64,000 nucleotides of DNA from Paragyromitra xinjiangensis (Eukaryota > Ascomycota > Pezizomycetes > Pezizales > Discinaceae), in assembly GCA_038503065.1 (NCBI GenBank), contig JBCAMK010000011.1, positions 1,488,001 through 1,552,000 of the forward strand, given 5' to 3'. Positions 39,244-51,192 of the stretch are shown here, piece after piece. Each line of letters opens with the position of its first letter. Position 1 is the stretch's first letter. A program made the translations under genes and the position numbers. Below the pieces are notes generated by a model that worked only from the letters and a program-made list of their open reading frames with translations, did not search any database and was not told the origin of the DNA.

Positions 39244-41064
39244 CTATTCCCCGTCGCTATCTCTCAGGTCCTCGATATCGCTACCTAGTTCATCCTCGTA
39301 CCCCGTGGTCTGCACAACGTTATCCTGCAGCCGGAAACGTTTCTTGATGCCTTCTTCGATCTTCCTGAGAACGGCATCTTGTCTTGTCTTCGACATCTAG
39401 GTTCATTAGTTATTGCTCTAGAGAGATTGCAGATTACTCACCTTCAACATAGTATTCTTATAGCACTCATAGTGATCTATGGTATGGTCAGCCAAAGAAA
39501 ATGTGACGAATGAGCATTTTTACCTATCATCCGCTCACGTTCGAACCCGATAACAGGGCTCGCCTTGACTCCTGTCGGCTCATAGTCCGTCAATGCACAC
39601 CGCAGCGCGGTACAGACCACTAATACTGTCGGCCAACGAATCGGCAGAAACTGATCAGCGGTGACATCCATTCGACCTAGGGTCCTTTCAGACCCAAAGA
39701 AGTGGTCCTCGATGAGGTGCCTGATAGCCGGATGCATGAACCAAGCTTTTTTCGCAGGTCCGTCGCCCTTGCTTTGTTAGTCGTTCACATGGACTGCTTT
39801 GGGCTTCGGTACTTACGGATTGTATCTCCTTAAACATAAATCTATCGCCCTCCAGCAACTCTCTGACAGTTGAACGACAGGCCTCGGGATTGTGTACTCG
39901 TCATCCATACAAAACAATAATCGAATCACGTGCGTTGCCAACCAGGTACGATCGGTACGCTGCAATCCTTTTCTTCAACTAAGGTTCGTCAGTACAAGTT
40001 ATCGAGAATGATAGAGAGAACTCACCGCCTTACAAGATACAGGGTCCGGCTGCCTATCTGGTTGTATGGTCTCCGGACCTCCTGGCCTCATCACATGATC
40101 GTCGAGAATGGCTGTTTCGTAAAATGATAGGGCCGAGCTCCACGCTTTTACGATCAATGCCTCCTGGCCAGATGGGCCCGGCCAAGGCTGGAACGAAAGT
40201 ACGTCTGCGTGGAGGAAACTCTTAGCATACTTGTAGACAAACCTATTTCGCTGAGGCATCGCGATCGAATCAAGGTTCTCATCCCCCTCCTCACTACTTT
40301 GACGCTGCGGCGGTGGGGTAGAATTAGTACTACTTTGCCCCGAGAATTGAGACGATCCGTCCCCCAGACCCTGCCTTCTGCCGTACCCTCCGCTTTCGTT
40401 TCTTGGAGTACGCCTGCCATCGGACTCTAGTTCAGGGGTAGAGGTACCAGCTCTGAGACTGGAGGGCAGTGAAGATGTCCTCGCCATTGGAACCTCCTGA
40501 GAGGCTGCAAGACGAGATGGTCCACGGTGCGTAACAGGACTCCAACCAGAGTCCGTTTGACTGACTATTAGCCGTTTCGAAAAATTAGCATGCCCAAATA
40601 ACAGGGGGGCATATTTACATACGTGTTGGGCTCCGCGGTTCTTCGCTTTCTCGTTCGTTGTCCTGTTTTTCTTGTTCTTGTTCTTCTCGTTCTTGCCCCC
40701 GCTGTTGCTCCGGCTGCTGTTGCTGCTGTTGCTGCTGTTGCTGCTGTTGCTGCTGTTGCCCCTGCTCTTGCTGCTGTTGCCCCTGCTCTTGCTCTTGTTC
40801 CTCCAACTGTTCTTGATTAGGTCTTTGGGAATCTAGGTCATCCTCGACGCGTCGAGCGGAGATCCGTCTCCTAGTCCGCGGCTCTTCTTCGTCTAACACA
40901 TATCAGCGAAGTTAACGAACTCATCCCTCTAGGTGCTTCCACTCACCTTGATCAAGGCCTCGTTTTCGTTGGACCGGCTGTTTGGCTACTCGAGCGGCTA
41001 CGGCCCCATTTGCCCGGGTCTGGCGGCTCGTTTGGCTGTTACCTGTTAATTGAGTCTCGCTCAT
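39244..41064 (-). CDS. DUF6532-like protein of E2, multi-exon
   Basis: Start ATG at 41064 (MSETQLTGNSQTSRQ). Exon 1 ends at GTGAGTGG near 40946. Exon 2 has DEEEPRTRRRISARRVEDD and a poly-Gln tract (CTG repeats about 40690-40790), with an intron GTATGT..GCTAATAG at about 40620-40566. Exon 3 carries MARTSSLPSS.. and EALIVKAWSSALSFYETAIL. Later exons give VRELLEGDRFMFKEIQS (about 39870-39820), MHPAIRHLIEDHFFG, FLPIRWPTVLVVCTALRCAL (about 39650), HYECYKNTML and a C-terminal KIEEGIKKRFRLQ block, stop at 39244. The same order of blocks is found in E1, so this is a conserved element gene. DUF6532 is my family call from memory. No catalytic motif is seen, and an accessory role in transposition is possible. 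Confidence 0.6.
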
Positions 41065-41565
41065 GGTGCTATCAGTTGCAATATCGTTATGGTGGTAAAG
41101 GATGTGGAGTGCTCTGCTCTGCTGTGCTGTGGTATGGTGGTTCAGGCTCCTGAAAAGGGGGCAGAAAACGTGTTTTTGTTGGCCTACGCTTACGTAAAGC
41201 AGACCTGATGTCTCAGTTCGACTGGAGCTTTTGAGTAATGGAATCCCTCAGCAAGCAGGCGAGTGCGGTATCTGTGGACCCTGCAATTGGTATTTCGACA
41301 GCCTCCCCACTGAGTTTCGGACAGAAAAACAGTTACCAGGTGCACTGGATGCGGGGTATGACAATCAACACAAATACAAGCACAAAGGTAGCAGTCAAAG
41401 TAGATGAGACCCAAGAAACACATCCTTTAACTAAGAAAGGCCGTCAAACAGCTTCAGGGAAAGAGTAATCCGTGGTGGAGCTTAGGAGCAATGGGCTGTT
41501 CTCCAGGGGGGGAGGTTAATCTATTTGGATATAATTGAAGTGACAACACACGCTGTGGTTGACTT
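41065..41565. other. E2 intergenic stretch with a Cys-containing open segment
   Basis: Mostly unassigned. On the plus strand near 41262-41405 one frame reads SECGICGPCNWYFDSLP and continues for about 50 codons. It is not flanked by clear start, stop or splice sites, so it could be a captured fragment or chance. The first part (41070-41180) is probably the promoter side of the DUF6532-like gene. Confidence 0.35.
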
Positions 41566-42531
41566 CTAAACTCTTCTGACAACGCGGACTGCAGCGGTAA
41601 GCAGCATATTCGGAAAAAGGTGACTCACGATCAGGCGAGAATCACGATCGTGTTTGTTTAGAACCTTGGCCGTTGCAGGGTCTGTTGTAAGTTCCGTTAG
41701 CATACCAAGAATAAGAAAAAGGTTTGCAGCCGTATTCAAATCTTCCTGCGTTACGTGGATTCGTCGCTCTCGGAGAGCGTACATCCCTGCCTCGGTGTAC
41801 ACACCCTTCAGCTCAGCGCCGTAGCATCCGTTCATTTTCTCTGCGATCTTCTTGAGATCACGGGTTAGGGCACCGAGAATAGGACAAGGACGAAGGTTTG
41901 CAGCCGTATTCAAATCTTCCTGCGTCACGTGGATTCGTCGCTCTTGGAGAACGTACATTCCTGCCTCGGTGTACACACCCTTCAGCTCAGCGCCGTAGCA
42001 TCCGTTCATTTTCTCTGCGATCTTCTTGAGATCACAGGTTAGGGCACCGAGAATAGGACAAGGACGAAGGTTTGTGGCCGTACCCAACTCTTCCTGTGTT
42101 ACGTGGATTCGTCGCTCTCGGAGAGCGTACATCCCTGCCTCGGTGTACACACCCTTCAGCTCAGCGCCGTAGCATCCGTTCATTTTCTCTGCGATCTTCT
42201 TGAGATCATGGGTTAGGGCACCGAGAATTGGGCAAGGACGAAGGTTCGTAACCGTACCCAACTCTTCCTGTGTTACGTGGATTCGTCGCTCTCGGAGAGC
42301 GTACATTCCTGCCTCGGTGTACACACCCTTCAGCTCCGTACTGTGGTATCCATTCGTTTTCTCTGTAATCTTGAGATCGACCATGCTGGAACGGCCTCTC
42401 GTGGAACGGAGAGCATTACCCGTATTGTGGGTTCGCATTTTTGGATTCACGAATGATGGGTGCCTAGAAGGATCGAGTGACCGTCTATGATTGGTTAGAT
42501 CAGCAATTTTGCTACATTCGGCTGCGACCAT
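41566..42531 (-). CDS. Tandem Rpt6 (26S proteasome ATPase) AAA-lid repeat protein
   Basis: An open 321-residue frame. A 58-residue (174-bp) unit occurs about 3.6 times. The Rpt6-like lid itself appears four times: a first, diverged copy ([18 protein letters not shown]) and three near-identical ones ([20 protein letters not shown], then [18 protein letters not shown]). The words [12 protein letters not shown] and HVTQED are characteristic of the C-terminal lid of Rpt6/PSMC5. The linker [15 protein letters not shown] joins units and is not part of Rpt6. Walker motifs and the rest of the ATPase are absent, so it cannot hydrolyse ATP. It lies between the DUF6532-like gene and SNF2 copy A, inside E2. 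Most likely a captured host exon amplified in tandem. It could bind proteasome base subunits as a decoy, but that is speculation. N- and C-terminal flanks are unrecognised. Confidence 0.75.
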   Translation of the reverse strand: MVAAECSKIADLTNHRRSLDPSRHPSFVNPKMRTHNTGNALRSTRGRSSMVDLKITEKTNGYHSTELKGVYTEAGMYALRERRIHVTQEELGTVTNLRPCPILGALTHDLKKIAEKMNGCYGAELKGVYTEAGMYALRERRIHVTQEELGTATNLRPCPILGALTCDLKKIAEKMNGCYGAELKGVYTEAGMYVLQERRIHVTQEDLNTAANLRPCPILGALTRDLKKIAEKMNGCYGAELKGVYTEAGMYALRERRIHVTQEDLNTAANLFLILGMLTELTTDPATAKVLNKHDRDSRLIVSHLFPNMLLTAAVRVVRRV

Positions 42532-42648
42532 ACTACATTCGGCCTAGACCGCGCCTTGTCGTTTCATCCCACCAATGCGACTAATTCAATTTGAGCTATT
42601 AAAAATATGAATATAATTTATTAAACTAAAAGAAATGACTCGATTGAC

Positions 42649-45600
42649 TTAATCAGATGTAATGCCGGACCCTACATCGCATGCGGTCCGCCTGGATTTC
42701 TCGATCAGTGCGTTCCGGGTCTGGATGAGTTTGACATAGGATACTTTAGATCCAATGAGGCTATGAATGACGCGGGCTTCGAATCTGGCGTGTAATTTCT
42801 GCAACTCTTGCGCGCGGTCGTCTACCCCTCCAACACAGTGGAGAATCCATGCTTGCCTGTCTTGAAATTGGCAGAGGCGGCGGACGCGTGCAATTGCGTG
42901 GCATTCCTCATTGTGACTCCAGAACTTTTGGAGAATAATAACGTGGTTCGCGGCTTCCAGGTTCGCACCGATCCCGCCAAGAGCTGGTGTAAGTACTAGT
43001 ATACTTGGTTTTGCTACGTCTGCAAATTCGCCAACCAAAGTTCCCCGCTCTGCTGCGCTGAGATTTTTGCTGAGATGAAAAGCTTCCACGTTCGGATGAA
43101 AGTTGCTAAACCACCACATGAGAAGGTGTGCTTGCCCAGGCAGTGCGGCGAAAATGACAGCTTTATTTGGGGGTCCGTTTTCGACAGGCGTTTCCAGCAT
43201 CAGCAGAAATGTGGCGGCTAACCAGCGGAAGATAGGTCCGCCTTTGAAGGTCGGACCGTTCCAAACGGTCCGGTATTGGGTCCGGTCGGCGGCACCCTCG
43301 TCATAGGTGTCACCACCTTGTGCAAGGTTGCTCGAGAAACATGCCAAACGCCAGCTGTGGATGACTGACAAAAATTTATCCCCCTGAACCCTCTTCATTT
43401 TGCGTACCCAGTCCTCCAACCACTTAGCTTCACCTGGTGTGTATGTCAGACGTGGTCTGTGAATGGTGTGAAGAGGCATCTGTATTAACAGTTTGCCATC
43501 CGCATCCTTAGTTTCCGTACAGCGCCGCATCACCCAAGGCCAAACACACTTCTTTAGCTCTGCGTATATATCTTCCTTAGGGGCTCCAAGCTTGCCGTTG
43601 GTGATAATCTCTTGCAATCGCTTGGGTCCGTGGTCCGAAAGCCTGGCTGAGCTGCACTGGCAGAAAAGCCAAGAGGTTTGGACGGCCCAGTCGCCAATGG
43701 AGTGGTGCATTGGCGTACCTGTTAGTTGAATCCTATACGGTGCATCGAGGTTAACTAGTGACTTATAAGTTTCAGTACCGATATTTTTGGCCCAGTGCGA
43801 TTCGTCGAAGATGGCCATTCCAAACTGGCATCCTTTGAGAGAGTTCATGTATTTGCTCATCCAAGTGAGATATGACACTAGGTAAATGACGTTTCCGCGG
43901 TCACTGGCCTCTTCGCTGATGTTTATATCATCAGCGGTCAGTGAGGACTTGTTGTTGATTCTTTGTAATTTGAGGTTGGTGCTAGTGGTCATTTGCTGGA
44001 TAGCTTCCCCCCAATCGCTCATAAGGCTCGAGGGAACGACGACTAGAGTTGGCCTGCTGATGATTGGCTCGTCTTTTTCTAGTAGGGGACACCACGTCTC
44101 CAATTTACTCAAATTCGTTCCGTAATATGGGATATGCCCATCCTTTTGAGAGAGGTGCAAGAGGTGTTTTATAGGCAGTACCGCCCCCAGTGCAGTGAAG
44201 GTTTTTCCCAGACCCACTTCGTCTGCAATTAATGCACCCGTAAGTCCGAGCCTATCCTCTTGCATGAAGCGCTTAAGCACCCAACTAATACCCGAAACTT
44301 GGTGCGGCAGGAAACCTACAGTCGGGATACCCGGAACACTGAAGACCTTGTCACTGATATCCTCCTCTGTGGGTGTTAAGGGTTTGGATCCTACCCTTTC
44401 AAGTGCTTCCTCAAAATTCTCGTGTTCAAAGTCTTTATTCATATGGCTTTGGCATAGCTCATAAAGGTCCGCTTCTTCTTGGTATTTCAGGCTTGGGATA
44501 TCTGATCCAGTTGCGCCAGGGAACGATCTGAGTTCAGCGGAGTAGCGCGGATCTGAAAGATCATCCTTCCGGAGCATCAGCCTATAAGCCCTTTCCTCGA
44601 CACTATCTCTCGTGATATTTCCTATTACTGTTAAGTAAATGATGTATATTGGGGTATTGTACATGTGCTAACTAACCAGGTCCGTCACCACCTGCTCCGC
44701 CATCACTCCCTCCACTACTACCCGCTCCATCACTTCCTTCATCCTCTTCACGGGCCCTCGCAAGTTGAAGCTTTAATAAGCTCATTTTGGCTTTCACCCT
44801 CATCCGCTTGGGTGTGGTGGGGTCCCCGAGTACCTTCTCCAGTTCTGCCATCCTTGCGTCCTCATCCTTCCGCTTCTGGATGGCGGCGAGCCTGGCTTCC
44901 TCTTCCTTTTCCTTTTCAATGCGTAGCCTCTCCGCCTCCACTGCTTCCTCTCGACGGGCTGCTTCCAGACGGGCTACTGTTTCAGGATCCACGGATTCTT
45001 CGATCGCCCATTTGGCTGGTTCTGTGGATACGTAGGGTCGCCCGGTGAGCAAGACAAACCTAGCTTTTTTTGTACCCTCCATATTTTCTTGATAGTTACT
45101 CTGAACCTCAATGATTGCCGTGTTCCATGAGGTCTGGCTGTAAATGGGTGCTTCGGTGTTCGAGCCAAAATCGATATTCATGAGCCGAGAATAAACTCTG
45201 GAGAGGACTGGAATCTCAACTGTTATAGTCAACTGTCCGGCGAGGTTCGTTTGCTCACGCACCCATTTGACTAATTCTGTGAAACTGCGAATAGCTTGAT
45301 ACTCCACGCGCCAGCGCTCATCCGTGGTTCCGTTCTGAAGTACACACACTAACATTGGGTAATCGAGTGTAGGATACTCTATCCTACGGACCTTAGAGTC
45401 CCTACTGTCTTCTGAAGTGTCTGCGGGGCGCTTGCCATTGGTATTGGTACCATCTTCGCCGGTAACGTTTTCAGCAAGGGTCCTCTCGGCGGCAGCTTTT
45501 TCGGCGGCAGCCTTTTCGGCGACAATTTTTGCTGCGAGTATTTCGGCAGCCCTTTCTACGGCAGTTTCAGGTGGTTCGGCTGACGCCGAATCCCTTGCAA

Positions 45601-45949
45601 GGGCTCGAGTCTTTTTAGTCTGGGCAATGAGGAAAGCGTGACCATGACCGGCCCGCAAGGTCGCATACTCGGCACGAGCTTCCTGATCGTCGTCGGATCT
45701 ACTGTCATGTGCTGGCTTCCAATTGAGAACGTTCCCTTGCGTCGGGTATGTATTATACATCTCCTGAATGCTATCATACCAAATCTTCTGCTTCCCGGCT
45801 CTCGTGAATGTGGTGTAGGCGAGGCCTGGCCTACTTAGAATGAAATCTTTCTTAAATGAAGAAACCCATTTTTTATATTCAGGGTCTTTTTCGTCTTGAA
45901 AGCCCATCTTTTTGATATATTCAATCGCCGGGAAGGTTTTAGGAGGCAT
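42649..45949 (-). CDS. Coiled-coil/SNF2-family ATPase, copy A
   Basis: I join two open frames across a 49-nt intron (44676-44628, GTTAGT..TTAACAG, phase 1). The joint is conserved in copy B, and without the intron both halves lack a partner. Exon 1 starts MPPKTFPAIEYIKKMGF at 45949 and holds KKWVSSFKKDF, an Ala/Glu-rich stretch, a folded middle (YPTLDYPMLVCVLQNG) and a long coiled coil (VARLEAARREEAVEAERLRI). Exon 2 is SNF2: FLPHQVSGISWVLKRF, Walker A ADEVGLGKT, DESH box, LTGTP, and a helicase-C block LVLTPALGGIGANLEAANHV. Motif VI reads ARVRRLCQ where ARxHRxGQ is usual, so activity may be reduced. SNF2 enzymes move nucleosomes or strip proteins from DNA (family role). Here probably cargo that opens chromatin for the transposon, an inference. 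Confidence 0.75.
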
Positions 45950-46687
45950 AGGTGTGATGTGGTGTGATGTAGGCGGGTACGGCTGTGGTCTGAGTATGGG
46001 TACAACTTGGGTACGGATATGGTGTGTACGGTCCGGTTTCGAGGAGTGTAATGGGTATGGATATGACTTGTGTACGGGTATTGTGGGTACGGTCCGGTTT
46101 CGAGGAGTGTAATGGGTATGGATATGGGTGGTAGGTATGGTAAGGTTTTTGGGGAGTGGATGATTATCAGTAATGATTATGAGTACGGGTAGAGTAATTG
46201 ATAGTAGTAATGTGCAAGTGCGAAAGTTGTATCTGATCTGATTTTGTGATCTAAGAGTGACAAGTGCTTTATATACTACAGCGGGCAAATTCAAGATGAC
46301 AGCGGAATAGAAGTTTCATTTCGCAAACAAGTTGATTGAGGTTTTGGGCGGTTTATTTTTAACTTGAGACTGGACTTCTTTGACGTTAGTGGGTTGGGTT
46401 GGTGTGTCACGTGATAAAGGAGCCCCTGCCAGGGCCCAAGGCATGTGCTTGGCCATCTCTAATTCAACGTCTATCTACCAGATCTACCGTTACCAGATTT
46501 TACACAAAGAAAAGCTCTATTAATAAAGACCAACTCCGAACTCCCCGCTTCCCCTAGGATACAATTATATTCACGGTAGCGGTGCAAACAGCCCACACCG
46601 AAATTCCACTAGGTATGTTAGCGCTCGACGATAAAACACCGCACCTAATGCCTAAGCAGCCTCACCTGGTTCCCAGACCCCCAAGCT
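45950..46687. other. Spacer between SNF2 copies A and B
   Basis: No gene supported. It contains a short duplication, GTACGGTCCGGTTTCGAGGA twice (about 46027 and 46089), GGGTATGG/GGTACGG words and a probable promoter side for copy A near 45960-46300. 46300-46687 looks featureless. Confidence 0.5.
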
Positions 46688-49600
46688 TCAGTCGATAGTA
46701 ATGGCGTCCGCCTTTCCGTCATTCGCTGCAGCATCCTTCTCATTTACCCCCTTGATTTCCTTGACCCTGGCGGCTCGAGTATCCACCAGCTCCGCATACG
46801 TGTAGTCTGTTCCCATGAGCCCATGCATGATACGCGCCTCAAACCTCCCACGAATTTCTTGCAGCTCTTGCGCCCGGTCGTCAACCCCATTCGCACAATG
46901 CAAGGTCCACGAAGTTGGTTTGCGGGTCTGGCCGAGGCGATGGATACGCGCTACCGCCTGGCGCTGCTCATTCAGATTCCAGAATTTTTGAATGATTACT
47001 ACGTGGTTTGCAGCCACAAGGTTCAGTCCGGTCCCGCCGAGAGCAGGAGTGAGAAGGAGTATGCTCGGGGTCTTTGCAAGGGCGAAGCGTTCTAGCAAAT
47101 CGGTACGTTCGCCCGACTTGAGCGCTGAGTGGTAGTGGAAAGGTATCACTCCTGGATGGAAGGTGGCTATCCACCACGTGAGCATGTGCGTTTGCCCAGG
47201 TAGTGGGGCAAAAGCGACCGCTTTGTTTGGCTGTCCACCTTTCACAGACCTGCGTAATATTGGTAGGAATTCGGACTCCAGCCAACGAAAGACAGGCCCT
47301 CCGGTAAACGTCTCTGGGTCCCATTCGGTACGAAAGATAGTCGAAGGACCTTCAACCGTATCGCCGACGGTAACAAGGTCCGCTGATAAACACGCCAAAT
47401 GCCAATCGTGAACCGTCGCGTGAAACATATCTCGCTGCTTTTCTTTCGTTAACCGGACCCACTCCTGGAGCCATTTCTTCTCACTCGCTGTGTACTCTAG
47501 GCGATGTAACGGGGGTGGTCCTCTAGACAACTACTAAGGCTAGGTAGGAAAACGGCCGTTGCTTATACTAAAGTCAGGCTGAGAATTTAAAGTATTTTCG
47601 TGCAGTATACTCAATAATCTTAAGGGCGGAACTCGGTAATTCTCGTCACTAGGTCTCCGGTTGAAGATGGAGAAGAGCAACTGGTGGCGGGGCTCGCCAG
47701 TACTTGTAGTACTGCATGCTCGCCGCCTCTACTCAGTTCTACTCAGCTGGGGGGATCCGGTTAACCCTGAATCCTGTCAGTGATCATGGGCGGTTCCCTT
47801 CGGAAGTGTTCTCTCACATTCCGCTGGAGTTCTGCACCTCATGTGCAACCGCTCCTCATGCACTGCTCTACCAGTCAGGACTCTATGATCCGCCAGCCTA
47901 GTCCTGTAGGACTACTTGTATGGCGCTGATCAGTCCATAGTTGCGTCAGGTGTCCGCTAGAATAGTTCTCCCAATTGCGCCGCCTATCAGCCATAGCTGG
48001 TGGGGCATGCACAGGTGAATTTGGAACTCAACCACATCTCTAAGTATTTGATGTCATCGGAGATCTGCTACAGGCCCGTCAGCCTTAGCACCTCCGGATG
48101 TTCCTAACCACCAGGTCAGCGGGGTACTGGTGTTCCCTAGCATGTGGTAGCTACTCCACTCATGCTGGTCCTTGTACCTCTCCGTCTGCCCGGGTCTATT
48201 CTACCTTTCGCATGTAACAGCCTTGTGGGTCCGTTACAGGCGAACCTCCACGCTTTTGAGTTCGGGGACCCTCACGAGATCCGTACCGTCAGCACTTTTT
48301 GTTTCTCCCCACCGGCGTATGGTCCAGGGCCAGACACATTTCTTGATAGCTCGGTATGTCTCTTCTTTAGACACATTTTTGTGCTTCGCATCATGGACTG
48401 CCTCCTCTAACCTAGACGGCCCGTGTATAACAAGACTGTCCGCGTCGCACTGGCAAAACAACCATCGAGTTTGGACCACCCAGTCTGCAACAGTATGATG
48501 CATCGGCGTCCCCGTCAATTGGATCCTGTAAGGCGCGTCAAGCTCCATCAGCGAGGCAAACCCCATACTGCTTACATTTTTGACCCAATGTGATTCATCG
48601 AAGATAGCAATACCGAATGCAGCACGTTTCAAGTCCGTCTTGTATCTGGACCGGAAGGTGTTATAGGATACCAGGTATATAATATTCCCGCGGCCCGGAT
48701 GATCTTCATCCAAGTTGATCTCGGAAGCTTTGGGCTTATAATTCGGGCCGATATGCTTTAATTCCAGCCCGGTGCCTGGCAAGACCCGGCTGATTGCTGA
48801 CTTCCAGGTCTCGATGAGGGATGGCGGCACGACGATTAGCATCAGCCGGCCAATTATATCCGCATCCACTTCCAGCAGCGGACATTCGGAGTCTAGTTCT
48901 TCCAACTTTTTACCTCCATAGAACAGAATTGGTTTTCCATCTTTAGCGCGTTGGAGAAGCCATTTTATGTGAATGACCGCACCTAGCGCAGTGTAGGTTT
49001 TTCCCAAACCCATGTCGTTGGCAATCAATACTGCGTTAAGGTCAAGGCCGTCTTCCTGCATGAAGTGTTTGAGGATAAACCCCACACCCCACACCCCACA
49101 CCTGGTGTGGTAGGAACTTGGCGTTAGGGATCCCGAGTATTTCGAGCATAACGTCACCGATATCTTCCGGAGCTGAAGCCAATGCACGCGCTCCGAGCTG
49201 TTTCACTGCTTCATCGAAACACTGGTGCTCAAAATCATTGTTCAGGTGATCTGCGCAAAGGCCTTGGAGGTCCGACATCAGCCGGTACTTGGTTTCGACG
49301 CTATCTTCAGCGATATCCTCGATATCAGCGCCCCCTTGGTTCTCGTGCCGGTAGCGTACGGCAGAGTGGTCCTGCTTGGGTTCGAGAATCGCATTCAGGG
49401 CATCATTCAAGGGTTTTCCTTGGTCTGCATTTAGGTGAGCTGCGTCAGAACATTTAATTCCTATTTAACATGGCTAACTGTATGAAATAATATCACTAAC
49501 CGCTTACACCACCCCGTTTTTCTTGTTCCTCCGCCCCACCATCCCCCGTACCCTCCTTATCCTTACCCTCCATACCCTTATCCTCCGTACACTTGCCCTT

Positions 49601-51192
49601 CGTACCCTCTTTATCCTTACCCTCCGTACCCTTATCCTCCGTGCCCTTGCCCTTCGTGCCCTTCGTGCCCTCCGTACCCTTACCCTCCGTACCCTTACCC
49701 TTCGTACCCTCACCATCGGTACCTTCATCACTGGTACCTTCATCACCGTTACCCTTTGCACCCCCTCTATCCTTGCCCTTTTCCACCCTGCTTTCCTGAT
49801 CGTCGTCGTCGTCGTCATCGTCATCGCTGTCGCCGTGCTGGTGGTGACGGTAGTCGTCGTCGTCGTCATCGTCATCTTCATCATCCTCCTCGTCGCCATC
49901 ATCCATATTGGCCCGACGACTTTCCTTCATTTCCTCCCTAGCGTACTCCAAATCCTCCTTCTCCATGACCGTCAGCAGCTCCGTCACCCTGCTAGTAGCT
50001 CGTGCCGCCGCCGCTTTCCTGGTCTTCAGATCCAAGACGATCGCCCTCGCTTTTCAGAGCTCTTCCAAATCGATAGCCCTCTTATCAGCACGCTTCTTTT
50101 TCTTCGCGGCCTTTGCAGCCTTGGCGGCTTTTTCTGCTTCTTCGTGCCTCTTTGCTGCTTCAACCTCTGCCAACTCGGTTTCCCTCTTTTCCTTCTTCGC
50201 AGCTGCCTTCGCATCTAACTCGGATCGTGACTTTGCGGCCTCCTCTTGCTCCCCATCACCTCGGATCAACCTAGATGCGCGATCTGTGGCCTCTGGAAGT
50301 ATAATTGCTAGGGCTAGAAACTTGAAGCTGTCCTCACCGGGGCCGAGGTTCATCTGGGCATTGAGTACTGCAATGTTCCACGCTTCCTGGGAGGAAATGT
50401 AGTGAGAGTTGACCGGTGCCGGGATTGCATCCAAATTGACCCTAACATTTCTGCGAGGCTGCGATCACGGATCACTACGTTTACTCGCGCCATGATGTCA
50501 CAATTCAATCCGGTCTCGTAGCGTACCCACGTCACTAGGTCTATGAAGTCAGCAACATCTTGGTATGCACGCAGACACCGAAAGCTCTCATACATGAGGA
50601 CAACAACGAAATGGGGGAACTTAAGCGTAGGGTGTATTTTTCGCATTTTCGGCAAGGGGGCTGCATCGTATCCGCCATCGTCGCTGTGAGGGCGTTTGGT
50701 GCCAGCACCGGACCTGTTAGCACCGGACCTGTTGCCAGCACCGGACCTGGAACCGGACCCTTTGCCGGACATAGGCCCAATACTACCGCCAGCACCAGCA
50801 TCGTCAGCATTAGGCCTGGACCTAGCACCAGATTTAGTCCCGGCACTAGACTTGGGCCGGGAAATTGACTTAGAGCTTGCACCGGCTGCCTTTTTCGAGT
50901 TCCGCATCTTTTTCGTCTGGGCCGTCAAAAACGCATGCGCATACTCGGTCCTGGTTTTTCGGTTCGGGAATTTGTTAAGGTTCCAGACATCCGGATAGCG
51001 CTTGAAAATATCCTTAATACACTGATCCCATTCTGTCTTATCCGGTCCGAAGTGTTGACTACCCTTCTGGATTTCCTTCCGAGGCCCAAGAAATTCTTTT
51101 TTGAATGGACCAACGAATTGTTTCCACTCCGGGGAATTTTCTGACTTAAAGCCGAGCATATCGACAATCTGTTGGCCGGTTATTTGTACCAT
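46688..51192 (-). pseudogene. Coiled-coil/SNF2-family ATPase, copy B (disrupted)
   Basis: Same plan and order as copy A. Exon 1 starts MVQITGQQIVDMLGF at 51192 (QFVGPFKKEF, then HPTLKFPHFVVVLMYES). It changes frame near 50440 into NSHYISSQEAWNIAVLNAQM, has a coiled-coil block (AEVEAAKRHEEAEKAAKAAK), a TGA at about 50056, an Asp tract and a repeated EGTKGKG/KGTEDKG region. A 61-nt phase-1 intron (49500-49440, donor GTTAGT) sits at the position of the copy A intron. Exon 2 has IANDMGLGKT, DESH, LTGTP, LLTPALGGTGLNLVAANHV and the canonical ARIHRLGQ. It is split at 47505-48238 by a solo-LTR-like insert whose removal rejoins KSVEVR to LEYTASEKKW. So exon 2 of this copy keeps better motifs than A, but the gene as a whole is broken. 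Confidence 0.85.
47505..48238. mobile_element. 734-bp solo-LTR-like element inside SNF2 copy B
   Basis: It begins TGTAACGGGGG and ends GGTCCGTTACA, flanked by the 5-bp duplication GGCGA (47500-47504 and 48239-48243). It is collinear with the interrupted element at 10221-24846: shared CTAGG..ACGGCCGTTGC near the left end, TTTCGTGCA, CTCTATGA.CC.CC, CCTATCAGC and TCTATTCTAC near the right end. No coding capacity. The short frame at 47716 is not a gene. Confidence 0.85.

Noticed and set aside
40690..40790. CTG/CAG repeat expansion as a separate locus
   Set aside because: It is the poly-Gln tract in exon 2 of the DUF6532-like gene of E2.
49500..49900. Plus-strand hydrophobic LRTLILRTL-type protein
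   Set aside because: It is the antisense of the charged KGTEGKG and Asp-rich repeat of SNF2 copy B. There is no start or homology context.
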